Below, in pieces: positions 1-6,910 of a DNA stretch of 40,737 nucleotides (position 1 is its first letter; each line of letters starts with the position of its first letter). This stretch comes from JBDRLV01 sp043812755 (lineage in GTDB: Bacteria > Patescibacteriota > Patescibacteriia > UBA9934 > GWF2-40-263): the NCBI GenBank assembly GCA_043812755.1, contig JBDRLV010000003.1, positions 1 through 40,737 of the forward strand. The letters are read 5' to 3'. The notes under the pieces were generated by a model that saw nothing but the letters and a program-made list of their open reading frames with translations, was not told the origin of the DNA and searched no databases. The translations under genes and the position numbers were made by a program.

Positions 1-45
1 CAGGCACAAGTCGACCCTGAGCTTGATAGTCACGAGCGAGGATAA
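1..45 (+). CDS. C-terminal end of an upstream gene (partial)
   Basis: Frame 1 is open from the window edge and ends at TAA (43-45), giving 14 residues (QAQVDPELDSHERG). A good intrinsic terminator follows 10 nt later. The terminator resembles the one after the asparaginase-like gene, so this is plausibly the end of another independently transcribed gene. Nothing can be said about its function, and the short length makes the call tentative. Confidence 0.35.
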   Translation, partial: QAQVDPELDSHERG

Positions 46-55
46 GCTCAAACTT

Positions 56-84
56 AAGGACACGCTTTACGCGAGTCCTTTTTT
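56..84 (+). terminator. intrinsic terminator after the upstream gene
   Basis: AAGGAC pairs with GTCCTT around a CGC/GCG inner stem, followed by a T-run. The left arm and its flank (ACTTAAGGACACGCT) recur in the terminator at 1517-1543. Confidence 0.75.
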
Positions 85-106
85 GTTTGGCTGCCTCCAT
101 AACTAG

Positions 107-131
107 CGGACGTTGCATGCAACGTCCCTAC
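107..131 (-). repeat. REP-like hairpin, family C copy 1
   Basis: This is a 25-nt unit. On the minus strand it reads GTAG, then the palindrome GGACGTTGCATGCAACGTCC, then G. It has the same ends and length as the copies at 142-166 and 12161-12185, but different, still self-complementary inner bases. A GTAG tetranucleotide at the foot of a hairpin is the layout of classical REP sequences served by Y1 (RAYT) transposases. Confidence 0.75.
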
Positions 132-141
132 TTCATAACTC

Positions 142-166
142 CGGACGCCATAAATGGCGTCCCTAC
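142..166 (-). repeat. REP-like hairpin, family C copy 2
   Basis: On the minus strand it reads GTAG followed by GGACGCCAT-TT-ATGGCGTCC and G. The core is identical to the copy 12 kb away at 12161-12185. Confidence 0.8.
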
Positions 167-173
167 CAAATCC

Positions 174-202
174 TTGACTTTCCACTCAATCTGTGGTACT
201 CT
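174..202 (+). promoter_or_regulatory. sigma70-type promoter of the asparaginase-like gene
   Basis: TTGACT at 174-179, a 17-nt spacer, and TACTCT at 197-202. Transcription would start near 209, leaving a leader of about 75 nt that carries a GGGAG Shine-Dalgarno just before the ATG at 284. Confidence 0.65.
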
Positions 203-283
203 TTTTGGTCTATTTGTGGTAAATAGAGTGAAGTTCTTTGCATATACAATCCTTTAGGATTTTAACTTTAGAAGGGAGCGGAA

Positions 284-1510
284 ATGGAAATTCAATACAC
301 AAAGCCGCAGGATCGATGGGAGGCTCAGGCTAAAAAAGTAATACCATTTACCAATCTGAGCGACCTGCCTGAAAGCACTCAGCAGCAGTTAGCTGCTTTG
401 CACGGCAAAACAGGTGTGAATATCGTTGCTGTGCTTTACTATGGTGGTACGCTTGGTATGGTACCAAACGACAGAGGTGACTTGGTCCCCTGCGACAATC
501 CAGACGAGCTTTTGAAGCCCTTGAAGATGAAGGGGCTTGATAAAGAAGTGTATGTGGTCTGGATTCCAGTGTACAAACTCGGAATTGATTCTACCAACGC
601 TCGTTGGGTTCATCACCAGTCAATCGCAAATGTGATCAAGCTCGTTTACGACCTTGTGGACGGGTTTGCAGTTGCTGGTGGCACTGACACCAAGTCGCAT
701 CTCCTTGCGGCCCTGAGCTACATCTTTCCAAATATTGGCAAGCCAATCATTGGTGTTGCTGCGCAGGTTCCGATTTTCAAGCAGGGAGATGATGCTACCA
801 ACAACATCTACTTTGCTATCTGTGCTGCATACGCTAATCTGAGTGGTGTGCACAGTGCGTTCAACTACGTGCTACGTCGCGGCTTGCAGGTTTTTAAGGT
901 GCAGGACAGACGCTACAATGCGTTTGATGCACCGCCCAGTGCGATCATTGGCGAATTTGTTGACAGCAATGTAGAGCTACATGGAAATCATCCTCGTCGC
1001 AATCCGTTGGTGACAGCCGATCGGCTCGAGATGGTCAAGGGCTTTATGGAGGCCGTGAAGGTTGTAAAGATCAGCACAGTCACACCAAGCGAGTCGCTTG
1101 ATTACGATGCTCGTGACCCAAACTGTGCAGCCTTGCTCTTTCTCACTTTTGGTGCAGGTAATGTGCGCGATGAGAAGATCATTGATGAGGAGGTCACGCA
1201 TGTTGAGATTCTGCGTCAATTGCATGAGGAAGGGATTGCAGTTGTGCTTGGCAGCCCCATGATGGATGGTCGCATTGACAGCGCTTATCGCGGTGGTGCA
1301 GAGGCCATTCGTGCAGGGGCAGTTTCAGGTGGTGACACTTGCGGAGCAGCGCTTGAGGTCAAGATTTCACGCTGTGTCTTTCTTGCCTGGGACTGGGATA
1401 ATCAGCGCCTAGACTACAGGCGATTCCGTGAAGAGCTCTATCGTAACCATGCAGGTGAGCTCACCATGGATCTGAGGGAACTGCTTGAGCATCAGCTTGC
1501 AGGAGAATAA
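284..1510 (+). CDS. asparaginase-like protein (L-asparaginase / glutaminase-asparaginase fold)
   Basis: 408 residues, longer than typical bacterial asparaginases (about 330). Family signatures are visible in order: YYGGTLGM at 53-60 (the TGGTI(A/G) box with the first catalytic Thr, here T56), a DSTN substrate-loop motif at 102-105, GGTDT at 132-136 (the [H]GTDT box), an A-Q-P plus DDATNN stretch after it, and FGAGNVRD in the C-terminal domain. The family hydrolyses asparagine to aspartate and ammonia; related proteins act in tRNA amidotransferases (GatD) or other amide hydrolysis, so the substrate is open. The first 45 residues precede the usual start of the fold. Start choice: ATG at 284 sits behind GGGAGCGG. 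It is a monocistronic unit with its own promoter and terminator, and looks richer in GC than the housekeeping genes. Confidence 0.8.
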   Translation: MEIQYTKPQDRWEAQAKKVIPFTNLSDLPESTQQQLAALHGKTGVNIVAVLYYGGTLGMVPNDRGDLVPCDNPDELLKPLKMKGLDKEVYVVWIPVYKLGIDSTNARWVHHQSIANVIKLVYDLVDGFAVAGGTDTKSHLLAALSYIFPNIGKPIIGVAAQVPIFKQGDDATNNIYFAICAAYANLSGVHSAFNYVLRRGLQVFKVQDRRYNAFDAPPSAIIGEFVDSNVELHGNHPRRNPLVTADRLEMVKGFMEAVKVVKISTVTPSESLDYDARDPNCAALLFLTFGAGNVRDEKIIDEEVTHVEILRQLHEEGIAVVLGSPMMDGRIDSAYRGGAEAIRAGAVSGGDTCGAALEVKISRCVFLAWDWDNQRLDYRRFREELYRNHAGELTMDLRELLEHQLAGE

Positions 1511-1516
1511 ACACTT

Positions 1517-1543
1517 AAGGACACGCTCTGCGCGCCCTTTTTT
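1517..1543 (+). terminator. intrinsic terminator after the asparaginase-like gene
   Basis: AAGGACACGC...GCGCGCCC followed by TTTTTT. The left half is nearly the same as the terminator at 56-84. Confidence 0.65.
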
Positions 1544-2072
1544 AATTTCCTTCGAAAGGAAGAGGGGATCCGAGGTATAAGTGGACCCAGTTTGGATTAA
1601 TGTCTTCTCTGAGTTCAAGAAACTGCAAAATCTCTTTTCCAACATCCTTGCCGATTCCCCACAAGCTTTGATGTACATGTCTGAACCCAGATTGTTTAAG
1701 CATGTTTCTCAATTCATTTCGTATATTTCTGCATTTTTCAGGAATATCATAACTTACATAAAATTTTAATCCTATTGGTAATTTTTCTTTTTGGTTCAAG
1801 ATTTGCATTTTGATTGATTCCTCAATTCCAAGAGCAGTTAGTCGGCAATATCTGGCGCCATCAATTGCCCTGACTTCTATGTAACCCATTTGTTCGAGTC
1901 TGTGAATTGCACAGTGTTCTTTGCGGTATCCTTTTCTTTCTATTGATTGTATAAAGGTGTTTAAAGGTTGAAATTCAAAGATAGAAAATTCGCTCACATG
2001 GTCAATAATGCGTTTGAGTATATTGTTTGTATAGGATTTGTTGTTTATACCTTTGTTCATTGTTGTCTTCAT
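1542..2072 (-). CDS. PaaX/Cas2-like winged-helix protein (copy 1)
   Basis: 176 residues. The N-terminal half looks like a winged helix (AIHRLEQMGYIEV then YCRLTALG, about residues 55-90). The C-terminal half (about 100-170) has the ferredoxin-like Cas2/PaaX C-terminal signature: YVSYDIPEKCRNIRNELRNM, then a FRHVHQSLW block. PaaX proteins are repressors whose C-terminal domain resembles Cas2. Isolated genes of this type are often labelled Cas2 in CPR genomes, but there is no cas1 or CRISPR array here, so a DNA-binding regulator is more likely than an adaptation nuclease. A palindrome (ACGGCCGT) lies about 10 nt before the ATG. A paralogue lies at 35392-35961. The 3' end overlaps the terminator of the convergent asparaginase-like gene. 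Confidence 0.7.
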   Translation of the reverse strand: MKTTMNKGINNKSYTNNILKRIIDHVSEFSIFEFQPLNTFIQSIERKGYRKEHCAIHRLEQMGYIEVRAIDGARYCRLTALGIEESIKMQILNQKEKLPIGLKFYVSYDIPEKCRNIRNELRNMLKQSGFRHVHQSLWGIGKDVGKEILQFLELREDINPNWVHLYLGSPLPFEGN

Positions 2073-2144
2073 TTAAACGACGGCCGTACTTAATATGATG
2101 ACAGGTACGGAGGAGTATATATTCCCCCACATTTATTTAAACAG

Positions 2145-2194
2145 AAATAAAAAACCCCCCTTTCGGGGGCAAATCTGTTCTCGACCTTGTTTCT
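2145..2194 (-). ncRNA. putative short terminated transcript (about 50 nt) or attenuated leader
   Basis: A perfect sigma70 promoter on the minus strand (2201-2229) would start near 2194. Only about 30 nt later comes a textbook terminator (CCCCC-GAAA-GGGGG then TTTTTT, about 2148-2167). The product would be either a small RNA of about 50 nt or the attenuated leader of the PaaX-like gene starting at 2072. No ORF fits in it. Confidence 0.45.
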
Positions 2195-2200
2195 GAATTT

Positions 2201-2229
2201 ATTATATCTTTTTTTTCAGCATTTGTCAA
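2201..2229 (-). promoter_or_regulatory. perfect-consensus minus-strand promoter
   Basis: On the minus strand it is TTGACA, exactly 17 nt, then TATAAT: full consensus in all twelve positions and the optimal spacer. Its -35 box abuts that of the plus-strand promoter (TGTCAA-A-TTGACA), so the two fire back to back. Confidence 0.8.
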
Positions 2230-2230
2230 A

Positions 2231-2258
2231 TTGACATAATATCAGTATTTGTTAAAGT
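2231..2258 (+). promoter_or_regulatory. promoter of the gene at 2460
   Basis: TTGACA at 2231-2236, a 16-nt spacer and TAAAGT at 2253-2258. Between here and the ATG at 2460 lies a leader of about 200 nt with four copies of GCAAGAGC (near 2286, 2333, 2371 and 2419). Confidence 0.6.
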
Positions 2259-2459
2259 AGAAATTCTTTGTAGTCCACAAAGGCGTGCAAGAGCGCGATT
2301 AGAGCATCAACACTCCTGTTGAAAAACACCGCAAGAGCAGTGGGCTCTGGAATTTTCCCCAAGGACAAGCGCAAGAGCGCTGGGGCACAGCAACTCGGTT
2401 TGGTCACCAAGAAGCAAGCGCAAGAGCGCAAACGTGGTTCCACGACCACAGAGGACATT

Positions 2460-3233
2460 ATGTCAAGCTCTTTTCAAACGTATCAAGACAAAATCCTTGA
2501 GTTTCGTGCAAAGGTAAAAAGCAATGAGATGCTCGCAATGTATGCTGTACTGCTTGCAGCAGCACAGAGCATAACTCATCTTGAACACTTGCACAGAAAT
2601 CTACCTGCCAACTGCAAGCTGTTGCGTAAGGAGCACATTCTCTTGTGTGACATCTTCAAGGCAATGCAAAAAGACAGAGATGCCTGTCTGGTTGAATTGC
2701 TTGCCTTCACACACGCAGACAACACACTCGCTGATTATTATTTGCATCAAGTAAATGACGGCAGGGTTCAGAATAATGGATTCCATGAAGGCAATTATGC
2801 TTCAATTGCAAAAAAGCATTTTACTGCAGACTCAAGAGGCTATTATGGGTATTTCGATTCATTTCTTTTTGGGATACCTGTAACACTTTCGTGTTGGGCA
2901 GATCTAGATTCAATGCAGATTGTTGTTCGGATCTTTTTGTTCCACGACAAACTGATTGAAGAAGCCACGTATTTGCTGAAAACAAAAATGCCTGTTGCGC
3001 AGTGGAGTACTACAAGAACAGGCAGGGATGCAAAAATGGTGGATTTCCTTTTCAGGTTTCTGATTACTGAAGAGGAAAAAGGTAAATACTTCATGGATCA
3101 ATTCGATACAGTTCCGCCAATTCCACAATCCAAAAATTGGTATATTCGCGATGGGTTCTTTGAATGGCTTCAGGACAACTTAAATAAGCTTGGTGTTCCT
3201 GTTGAATCGATCAATGCACGAGTCAGTACATAA
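2460..3233 (+). CDS. hypothetical protein, unrecognised
   Basis: 257 residues from ATG 2460, which follows AGAGGACATT (a GAGG Shine-Dalgarno 5 nt away). The frame stays open upstream to an ATG at 2319, but that 47-residue extension is low-complexity and made of repeated GCAAGAGC units, so I treat it as leader. The body is soluble and mixed alpha/beta, with a long helical start (YQDKILEFRAKVKSN), several aromatic stretches (RGYYGYFDSFLFG), and no signal peptide or recognised motif. It has its own promoter and terminator, like the other unknown accessory genes here. No function is proposed. Confidence 0.6.
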   Translation: MSSSFQTYQDKILEFRAKVKSNEMLAMYAVLLAAAQSITHLEHLHRNLPANCKLLRKEHILLCDIFKAMQKDRDACLVELLAFTHADNTLADYYLHQVNDGRVQNNGFHEGNYASIAKKHFTADSRGYYGYFDSFLFGIPVTLSCWADLDSMQIVVRIFLFHDKLIEEATYLLKTKMPVAQWSTTRTGRDAKMVDFLFRFLITEEEKGKYFMDQFDTVPPIPQSKNWYIRDGFFEWLQDNLNKLGVPVESINARVST

Positions 3234-3240
3234 CTCACTC

Positions 3241-3264
3241 ACCCGCAATTTAGCGGGTTTTTTG
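3241..3264 (+). terminator. intrinsic terminator
   Basis: ACCCGC-aattta-GCGGGT followed by a T-run, directly after the stop at 3233. It also separates this gene from the convergent beta-CASP gene. Confidence 0.85.
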
Positions 3265-3267
3265 TTT

Positions 3268-4635
3268 CTAAATTTCAAATTTTTCTGACAGTGCAGGAAT
3301 AATAATTTCTGATTGCAATTGAGTTTTTAGATGAGCAGCAAAATCCAGTTTTGCATCTTCATCGCCATGAACTAAGAAAACTTTTTGTGGTTCTTTGTTA
3401 TCATCAGGACGCAACCACTTTGTTAATTTATTTTTATCACCATGTGCAGAAAACGCACCAATTGCTTTTACTGTTGCTTTTACATCAACCATTTTGCCAA
3501 AAATATCAACAGCTTTTGCGCCTTCTATTATTTGTCTGCCAATAGTATTGTCTGCCTGATACCCAATAATAAGAAGTGTATTATTTGAATTAGGAAGATA
3601 GCGAGAGGCGTGATGTAAGATACGACCGCCAGACATCATGCCAGAGCCTGCAATAATTATTTTAGGACCTGGAACATTGTTGATGTGTTTTGAAGCCCCA
3701 CTGCTCAATGTCTCCGTGAGATTTGAGAAACTGAAAAAATCTTGATCAGGTTCTTCTAGAATCGGGACATCAAACTCAAGAGAGTCTTTATATTTTCTGT
3801 ATATTGAAGTAGCGCGAATTGCCATTGGGCTGTCAAGATAGATTGGTATTCGAGTTTTTAGATCTTTTTGTAGCATGCGATCAAATTCATAGAGCAATTC
3901 TTGCGTTCGTTCAATTGAAAAAGCAGGGATCATTAGCACACTATTATTTTTGATTGTGTTTTCAATACATTCACGAAGCTTACGTGAACGTTCTCCGAAG
4001 TCTTCGTGGATTCTGTTTCCATATGTTGATTCACACACAACAATATCAGCTGACTCAATATGTTCTGTATCAGGCAAAATAGGAACATTGTCATTTCCTA
4101 TATCTCCTGAAAATATGATCTTTTTATTTTCTGACGTAATACAAATAAACGCAGATCCAAGTATATGACCTGCGTTAAAAAATTCAACTGTTATACCAGG
4201 TGCAATTACAATCGGTTCGTGATATTGGACAAATTGTGTTTGTTCATAAACACGATCCACATCAATCTGTTCAAATAAAAAATCTTGAGCACACGCTTTT
4301 GCATTTTCTTCCATTATATTTTTTGCATCATCAATAATGAGTTTTGTCAATTCAAAGCAAGATTGTGTTAAATAAATATTTCCTGTGAATCCCTCTTTTA
4401 CTAATTTTGGAAGCCTGCAAGTGTGATCAGCATGAGCATGGGTAATAAATACACAGTGAATATTTTGGGGGTCAAATCCAAAGTCTTCATAATTATAATT
4501 ATCACACTCTGATTGGCCCTGATACATTCCACAATCAATTAGTAAATTGTATTCTTTCCCTTGAATGTCTCTTGTCTGCAACATAAAACACGACCCAGTG
4601 ACTTGTCTTACTGCTCCGTGAAAAGATATTTTCAT
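3268..4635 (-). CDS. metallo-beta-lactamase / beta-CASP ribonuclease-like protein
   Basis: 455 residues from the ATG at 4635. An in-frame ATG six codons upstream gives MIHYHY, less like the family's MKISFHGA start. The zinc site is HAHADH at residues 66-71, with later metal ligands in AGHILGSAF and SGDIGN. The beta-CASP part has the typical CESTYGNR, PAFSIERTQE, SGMMSGGR, FSAHGD and C-terminal VHGDE motifs. Proteins of this shape (YSH1/CPSF73-like, no KH domain) cut or trim RNA. It lies 50 nt downstream of the RimK-type gene but has its own extended -10 (TGATACACT, minus strand, 4644-4652), so transcription would begin about 2 nt before the ATG. Exact RNA substrate unknown. Confidence 0.9.
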   Translation of the reverse strand: MKISFHGAVRQVTGSCFMLQTRDIQGKEYNLLIDCGMYQGQSECDNYNYEDFGFDPQNIHCVFITHAHADHTCRLPKLVKEGFTGNIYLTQSCFELTKLIIDDAKNIMEENAKACAQDFLFEQIDVDRVYEQTQFVQYHEPIVIAPGITVEFFNAGHILGSAFICITSENKKIIFSGDIGNDNVPILPDTEHIESADIVVCESTYGNRIHEDFGERSRKLRECIENTIKNNSVLMIPAFSIERTQELLYEFDRMLQKDLKTRIPIYLDSPMAIRATSIYRKYKDSLEFDVPILEEPDQDFFSFSNLTETLSSGASKHINNVPGPKIIIAGSGMMSGGRILHHASRYLPNSNNTLLIIGYQADNTIGRQIIEGAKAVDIFGKMVDVKATVKAIGAFSAHGDKNKLTKWLRPDDNKEPQKVFLVHGDEDAKLDFAAHLKTQLQSEIIIPALSEKFEI

Positions 4636-4643
4636 ATAATGAT

Positions 4644-4652
4644 AGTGTATCA
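4644..4652 (-). promoter_or_regulatory. extended -10 promoter of the beta-CASP gene
   Basis: On the minus strand it reads TG-A-TACACT, ending 8 nt before the ATG at 4635. This predicts a leaderless or nearly leaderless mRNA. No Shine-Dalgarno is present. Confidence 0.5.
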
Positions 4653-4685
4653 TTGTTAAAACACAGTGTCATTAGGATCACATTG

Positions 4686-5624
4686 TTAGCTTGCCTTGGC
4701 AATGCTATAGCGGATAATTTGTTCTGCAATGTGTGCCTGGGTTGCGTTTTCTAGCTCTTCAAAACCAGGGTTTGAGTTTACTTCAATTACAAGTGGCCCG
4801 CGGTCTGAGCGCAAAATATCAACACCAGCAATGTCTAGATTGAATATTTTAGTTGCATGAATTGCAAGCTCCTTTTCATCCTGTGATAATTCAACAGATT
4901 CGCCTTTTGCACCTTTACCTATATTTGATCTGATCTCGCCCTCAGGGGCAGTGCGTTGCATTGAGGCAATAACCTTTCCTCCAAGAACAAACGCACGGAT
5001 GTCGCTTGCGTCCCCCTTTCCAAGGGGGACCACAGGGGGTTTTGAAGTGATTGTTCGAATGAATTCCTGAATGATAACAGGATTACCATCGCGAATATTT
5101 AAGTAATCAACAATAGGGGAGAATGTTTCAAGATTTTCAGCATAGAATACACCAGTTCCAAGCGTACCAAATGCAACCTTGATAACACATGGAAATCTGA
5201 TCTGGTCCACTGCTTTACGGGATTCATCTGGATCGTGCGCAATTGCCCAGCGTGGCATTGGAATTTTGTTTTCGGACAGAATTGCGTGTTGCTCAAGCTT
5301 GTTTTTTGTCTGGAATAAGCCTTCAGAACCATTGATGATTGTATACCCTTTTTTCTGCAGAGCACTTAATACAACTTTATGAAGAGCAGGCTCGTGACAA
5401 AAATTCGGTCTAGCAATTATTACATCTAGGTCAGGTAGCGGTGTTCCTTCGTAGTAGACCCCCCATGGCCCCTCCTTGGTGAGGTGGGGAACCGTAATAG
5501 TAAACAACGGTTCATAAAGACGAACAACTTTATGACCCAAACCAAGAGCAGCTTTTTCAAGCGCTTGAACAGATGTATATTTGTCTCGATTCGAATTTGA
5601 GAATATTAGAATTCCAATTGTCAT
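4686..5624 (-). CDS. RimK-family ATP-grasp ligase
   Basis: 312 residues. ATP-grasp landmarks: NKLEQHAILSENKIPMPRW (about 108-126), VIKVAFGTLGTGV (P-loop-like grasp, 147-159), DIRAFVLGGKVIASM (208-222), the nucleotide/Mg site RSNIGKGAKGE (232-242), and EVNSNPGFEE (281-290). RimK relatives add glutamate or other amino acids to ribosomal protein S6 or small substrates; the target here is unknown. Its ATG overlaps the stop of the upstream dus gene (ATGA), so the two are translationally coupled. Two family-D palindromic repeats are in frame: residues about 45-57 (VPHLTKEGPWGVY) and about 194-208 (SKPPVVPLGKGDAS). Neither stretch belongs to the fold as I know it. Confidence 0.85.
   Translation of the reverse strand: MTIGILIFSNSNRDKYTSVQALEKAALGLGHKVVRLYEPLFTITVPHLTKEGPWGVYYEGTPLPDLDVIIARPNFCHEPALHKVVLSALQKKGYTIINGSEGLFQTKNKLEQHAILSENKIPMPRWAIAHDPDESRKAVDQIRFPCVIKVAFGTLGTGVFYAENLETFSPIVDYLNIRDGNPVIIQEFIRTITSKPPVVPLGKGDASDIRAFVLGGKVIASMQRTAPEGEIRSNIGKGAKGESVELSQDEKELAIHATKIFNLDIAGVDILRSDRGPLVIEVNSNPGFEELENATQAHIAEQIIRYSIAKAS
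5011..5044 (-). repeat. family-D palindromic repeat inside the RimK-type gene (copy 1)
   Basis: The plus strand reads TCCCCCTTTCCAAGGGGGA then CCACAGGGGGTTTTG. The gene reads it antisense as KPPVVPLGKGD, keeping the frame, just before the conserved DIRAFV strand. It is closely similar to 20099-20132 in lgt. Confidence 0.75.
5457..5492 (-). repeat. family-D palindromic repeat inside the RimK-type gene (diverged copy)
   Basis: The gene reads it in the sense orientation as PHLTKEGPWGVY. Compare PPLTKGGLGGVY in the prepilin peptidase. It has diverged at several bases but keeps the palindrome and the frame. Confidence 0.6.
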
Positions 5625-6673
5625 ATCATTTCATCAAGTATTTTGTATAAGTCATGTTGAGATTCGACTTGATGTAAACGCTCACGGTATTTTTTTGCTC
5701 CATGCATTCCTTTAAAATACCAAGTCAAGTGTTTTCTAAAAGTCACAATACCATGCTCACCATAATATTCGCAATGAAGATTGCAGTGTTGCTTTACGAC
5801 TCGGACGCGCTCTTGCATGGCTATGTCATTGCGAGCGACCAAAGGGAGCGAAGCAATCTTCTTGAGGAGATTGCTTCGTCGTCGCTTTGCTCCTCCTCGC
5901 AATGACAGATCTATCTGCTCAAACACCCACGGATTACCAAGCGCTCCGCGCGCTATCATTACACCTTCACACCCTGTTTGTTCAAGCGCGCGCACAGCAT
6001 CTTGGGCTGAGAAAATATTTCCATTGACTAAAACTGGAATTGATACACTTTCCTTGACCTGACGGATAACATCCCAATCAGCTTTACCAGAATATCCCTG
6101 TGTTTTTGTTCTGCCATGCACTGTAATCAAATCAGCTCCAGCGTCTTCCAACACTTTTGAAAATTCAATACATTCATCATGCTTTGACCATCCAGCTCTT
6201 ATTTTGACTGAAACCGGAACATCAACAGCTTGCTTTACACTTGCGACAATTTTACTTGCTAGATCTGGGTCCTTCATGAGTGCAGCGCCATTGAAGTTGT
6301 GTGTCAGTTTATAAACAGGGCAACCCATGTTTATATCAATTCCTTCAGGTCTAAGAGCGGATTCCCCCCCTTTCCAAGGGGGGGCTAGGGGGGGTTGTCG
6401 GTGCTGTGTAATGATCTGCGCAGCCTGCGCCATAACCTCAGGATCAGCACCAAAAATTTGTTGAATCAAGGGCCGTTCTTCGTCATGAATATCCACCATT
6501 CCTAACGTTTTTTCATTACCGCGCACAATTGCTTCAGACGAAATCATTTCTCGAAAAACAATCGGATCAGCAAGAGATTTTACAATTCTACAAAACGGCT
6601 GGTCAGTCATGTCAGCCATAGGTGAAAGTGCAATAATCGGTTTTTTAATTGTTTTCCAGGAAAAGTCGTTCAT
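5621..6673 (-). CDS. dusB: tRNA-dihydrouridine synthase (DusB-like)
   Basis: 350 residues. It reduces uridine to dihydrouridine in tRNA using FMN and NAD(P)H. Seen: SPMADMTDQPFCRIV (start of the TIM barrel), INMGCPV with the catalytic Cys at about 118, KIRAGW, VHGRTKTQGYSGKADW, VNGNIFS, MIARGALGNPW, and the C-terminal FRKHLTWYFKG. Two foreign segments sit in frame. Residues about 93-106 (QPPLAPPWKGGES) come from a family-D repeat. Residues about 257-285 come from an 84-nt family-E element with inverted ends. Without them the length approaches the usual 310-330. It is the first gene of a coupled pair (ATGA overlap with the RimK-type gene) and has its own promoter ending 9 nt before the ATG. 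Confidence 0.92.
   Translation of the reverse strand: MNDFSWKTIKKPIIALSPMADMTDQPFCRIVKSLADPIVFREMISSEAIVRGNEKTLGMVDIHDEERPLIQQIFGADPEVMAQAAQIITQHRQPPLAPPWKGGESALRPEGIDINMGCPVYKLTHNFNGAALMKDPDLASKIVASVKQAVDVPVSVKIRAGWSKHDECIEFSKVLEDAGADLITVHGRTKTQGYSGKADWDVIRQVKESVSIPVLVNGNIFSAQDAVRALEQTGCEGVMIARGALGNPWVFEQIDLSLRGGAKRRRSNLLKKIASLPLVARNDIAMQERVRVVKQHCNLHCEYYGEHGIVTFRKHLTWYFKGMHGAKKYRERLHQVESQHDLYKILDEMI
5824..5907 (-). repeat. family-E 84-nt inverted-end element inside dusB
   Basis: It begins TGTCATTGCGAG and ends CTCGCAATGACA (12-bp inverted ends), 84 nt or exactly 28 codons. The gene reads through it (LSLRGGAKRRRSNLL then ASLPLVARNDIA) between the conserved GNPWVFEQ and MQERV blocks. Related TGTCATTC...GATGACA units lie outside genes at 17821-17898 and 19358-19474. 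Confidence 0.8.
6362..6398 (-). repeat. family-D palindromic repeat inside dusB
   Basis: The plus strand reads CCCCCCCTTTCCAAGGGGGGG then CTAGGGGGGGTTG. The gene reads it antisense as QPPLAPPWKGG directly before DINMGCPV. The other two frames contain stop codons or disrupt the reading frame. Confidence 0.85.
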
Positions 6674-6682
6674 ATCCAGTGA

Positions 6683-6711
6683 ATAATAGCTTTTTTCCGA
6701 ACATGCGTCAA
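6683..6711 (-). promoter_or_regulatory. promoter of the dusB / RimK-type operon
   Basis: On the minus strand it is TTGACG, 17 nt, TATTAT, with the -10 ending 9 nt before the dusB ATG. This predicts a leader of about 3 nt. Confidence 0.65.
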
Positions 6712-6714
6712 AGT

Positions 6715-6880
6715 ATTGGCAATCATGTTAATAAGTACTAAATAATTTAAGCTCTGACAGGCTTTGGCCATATACTGATGGATACTGCACTGCTGGATTC
6801 TGTCCGGTGGTATGTACGGCAGTTGTGCTCCTTTGCTAGCAGTCTTACGGCAGGGTCGTACACCCTGCCGTCTTTTTCAT
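6715..6880 (+). ncRNA. putative orphan transcription unit (about 130-nt RNA)
   Basis: TTGGCA, a 17-nt spacer and TAAATA (about 6715-6743) could start an RNA near 6750. It would end at a strong terminator at 6848-6880 (ACGGCAGGGT-cgtac-ACCCTGCCGT then TTTTT). No ORF with start and stop fits between them, and the interval is richer in GC and hairpins (CCAT/ATGG, GGATTCTGTCC) than its flanks. The gene after it (6911) has its own promoter, so the terminator must serve something upstream on the plus strand. The class is not recognised. Confidence 0.35.
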
Positions 6881-6892
6881 TTTCAGAAATTT

Positions 6893-6901
6893 TGTTATAA
6901 T
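6893..6901 (+). promoter_or_regulatory. extended -10 promoter of the thioredoxin/VKOR pair
   Basis: TG-T-TATAAT with the -10 at 6896-6901. The expected start is at about 6908-6910 and the ATG is at 6911, with no Shine-Dalgarno: a leaderless start. Confidence 0.65.
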
Positions 6902-6910
6902 TGATTCATT

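Noticed and set aside
2319..2459. N-terminal extension of the gene at 2460
   Set aside because: Low-complexity stretch built on GCAAGAGC repeats; the Shine-Dalgarno sits before the ATG at 2460.
5621..6673. dusB as a pseudogene because of odd segments
   Set aside because: The frame is intact, all Dus motifs are present and the odd segments are identifiable repeats with frame-keeping lengths.
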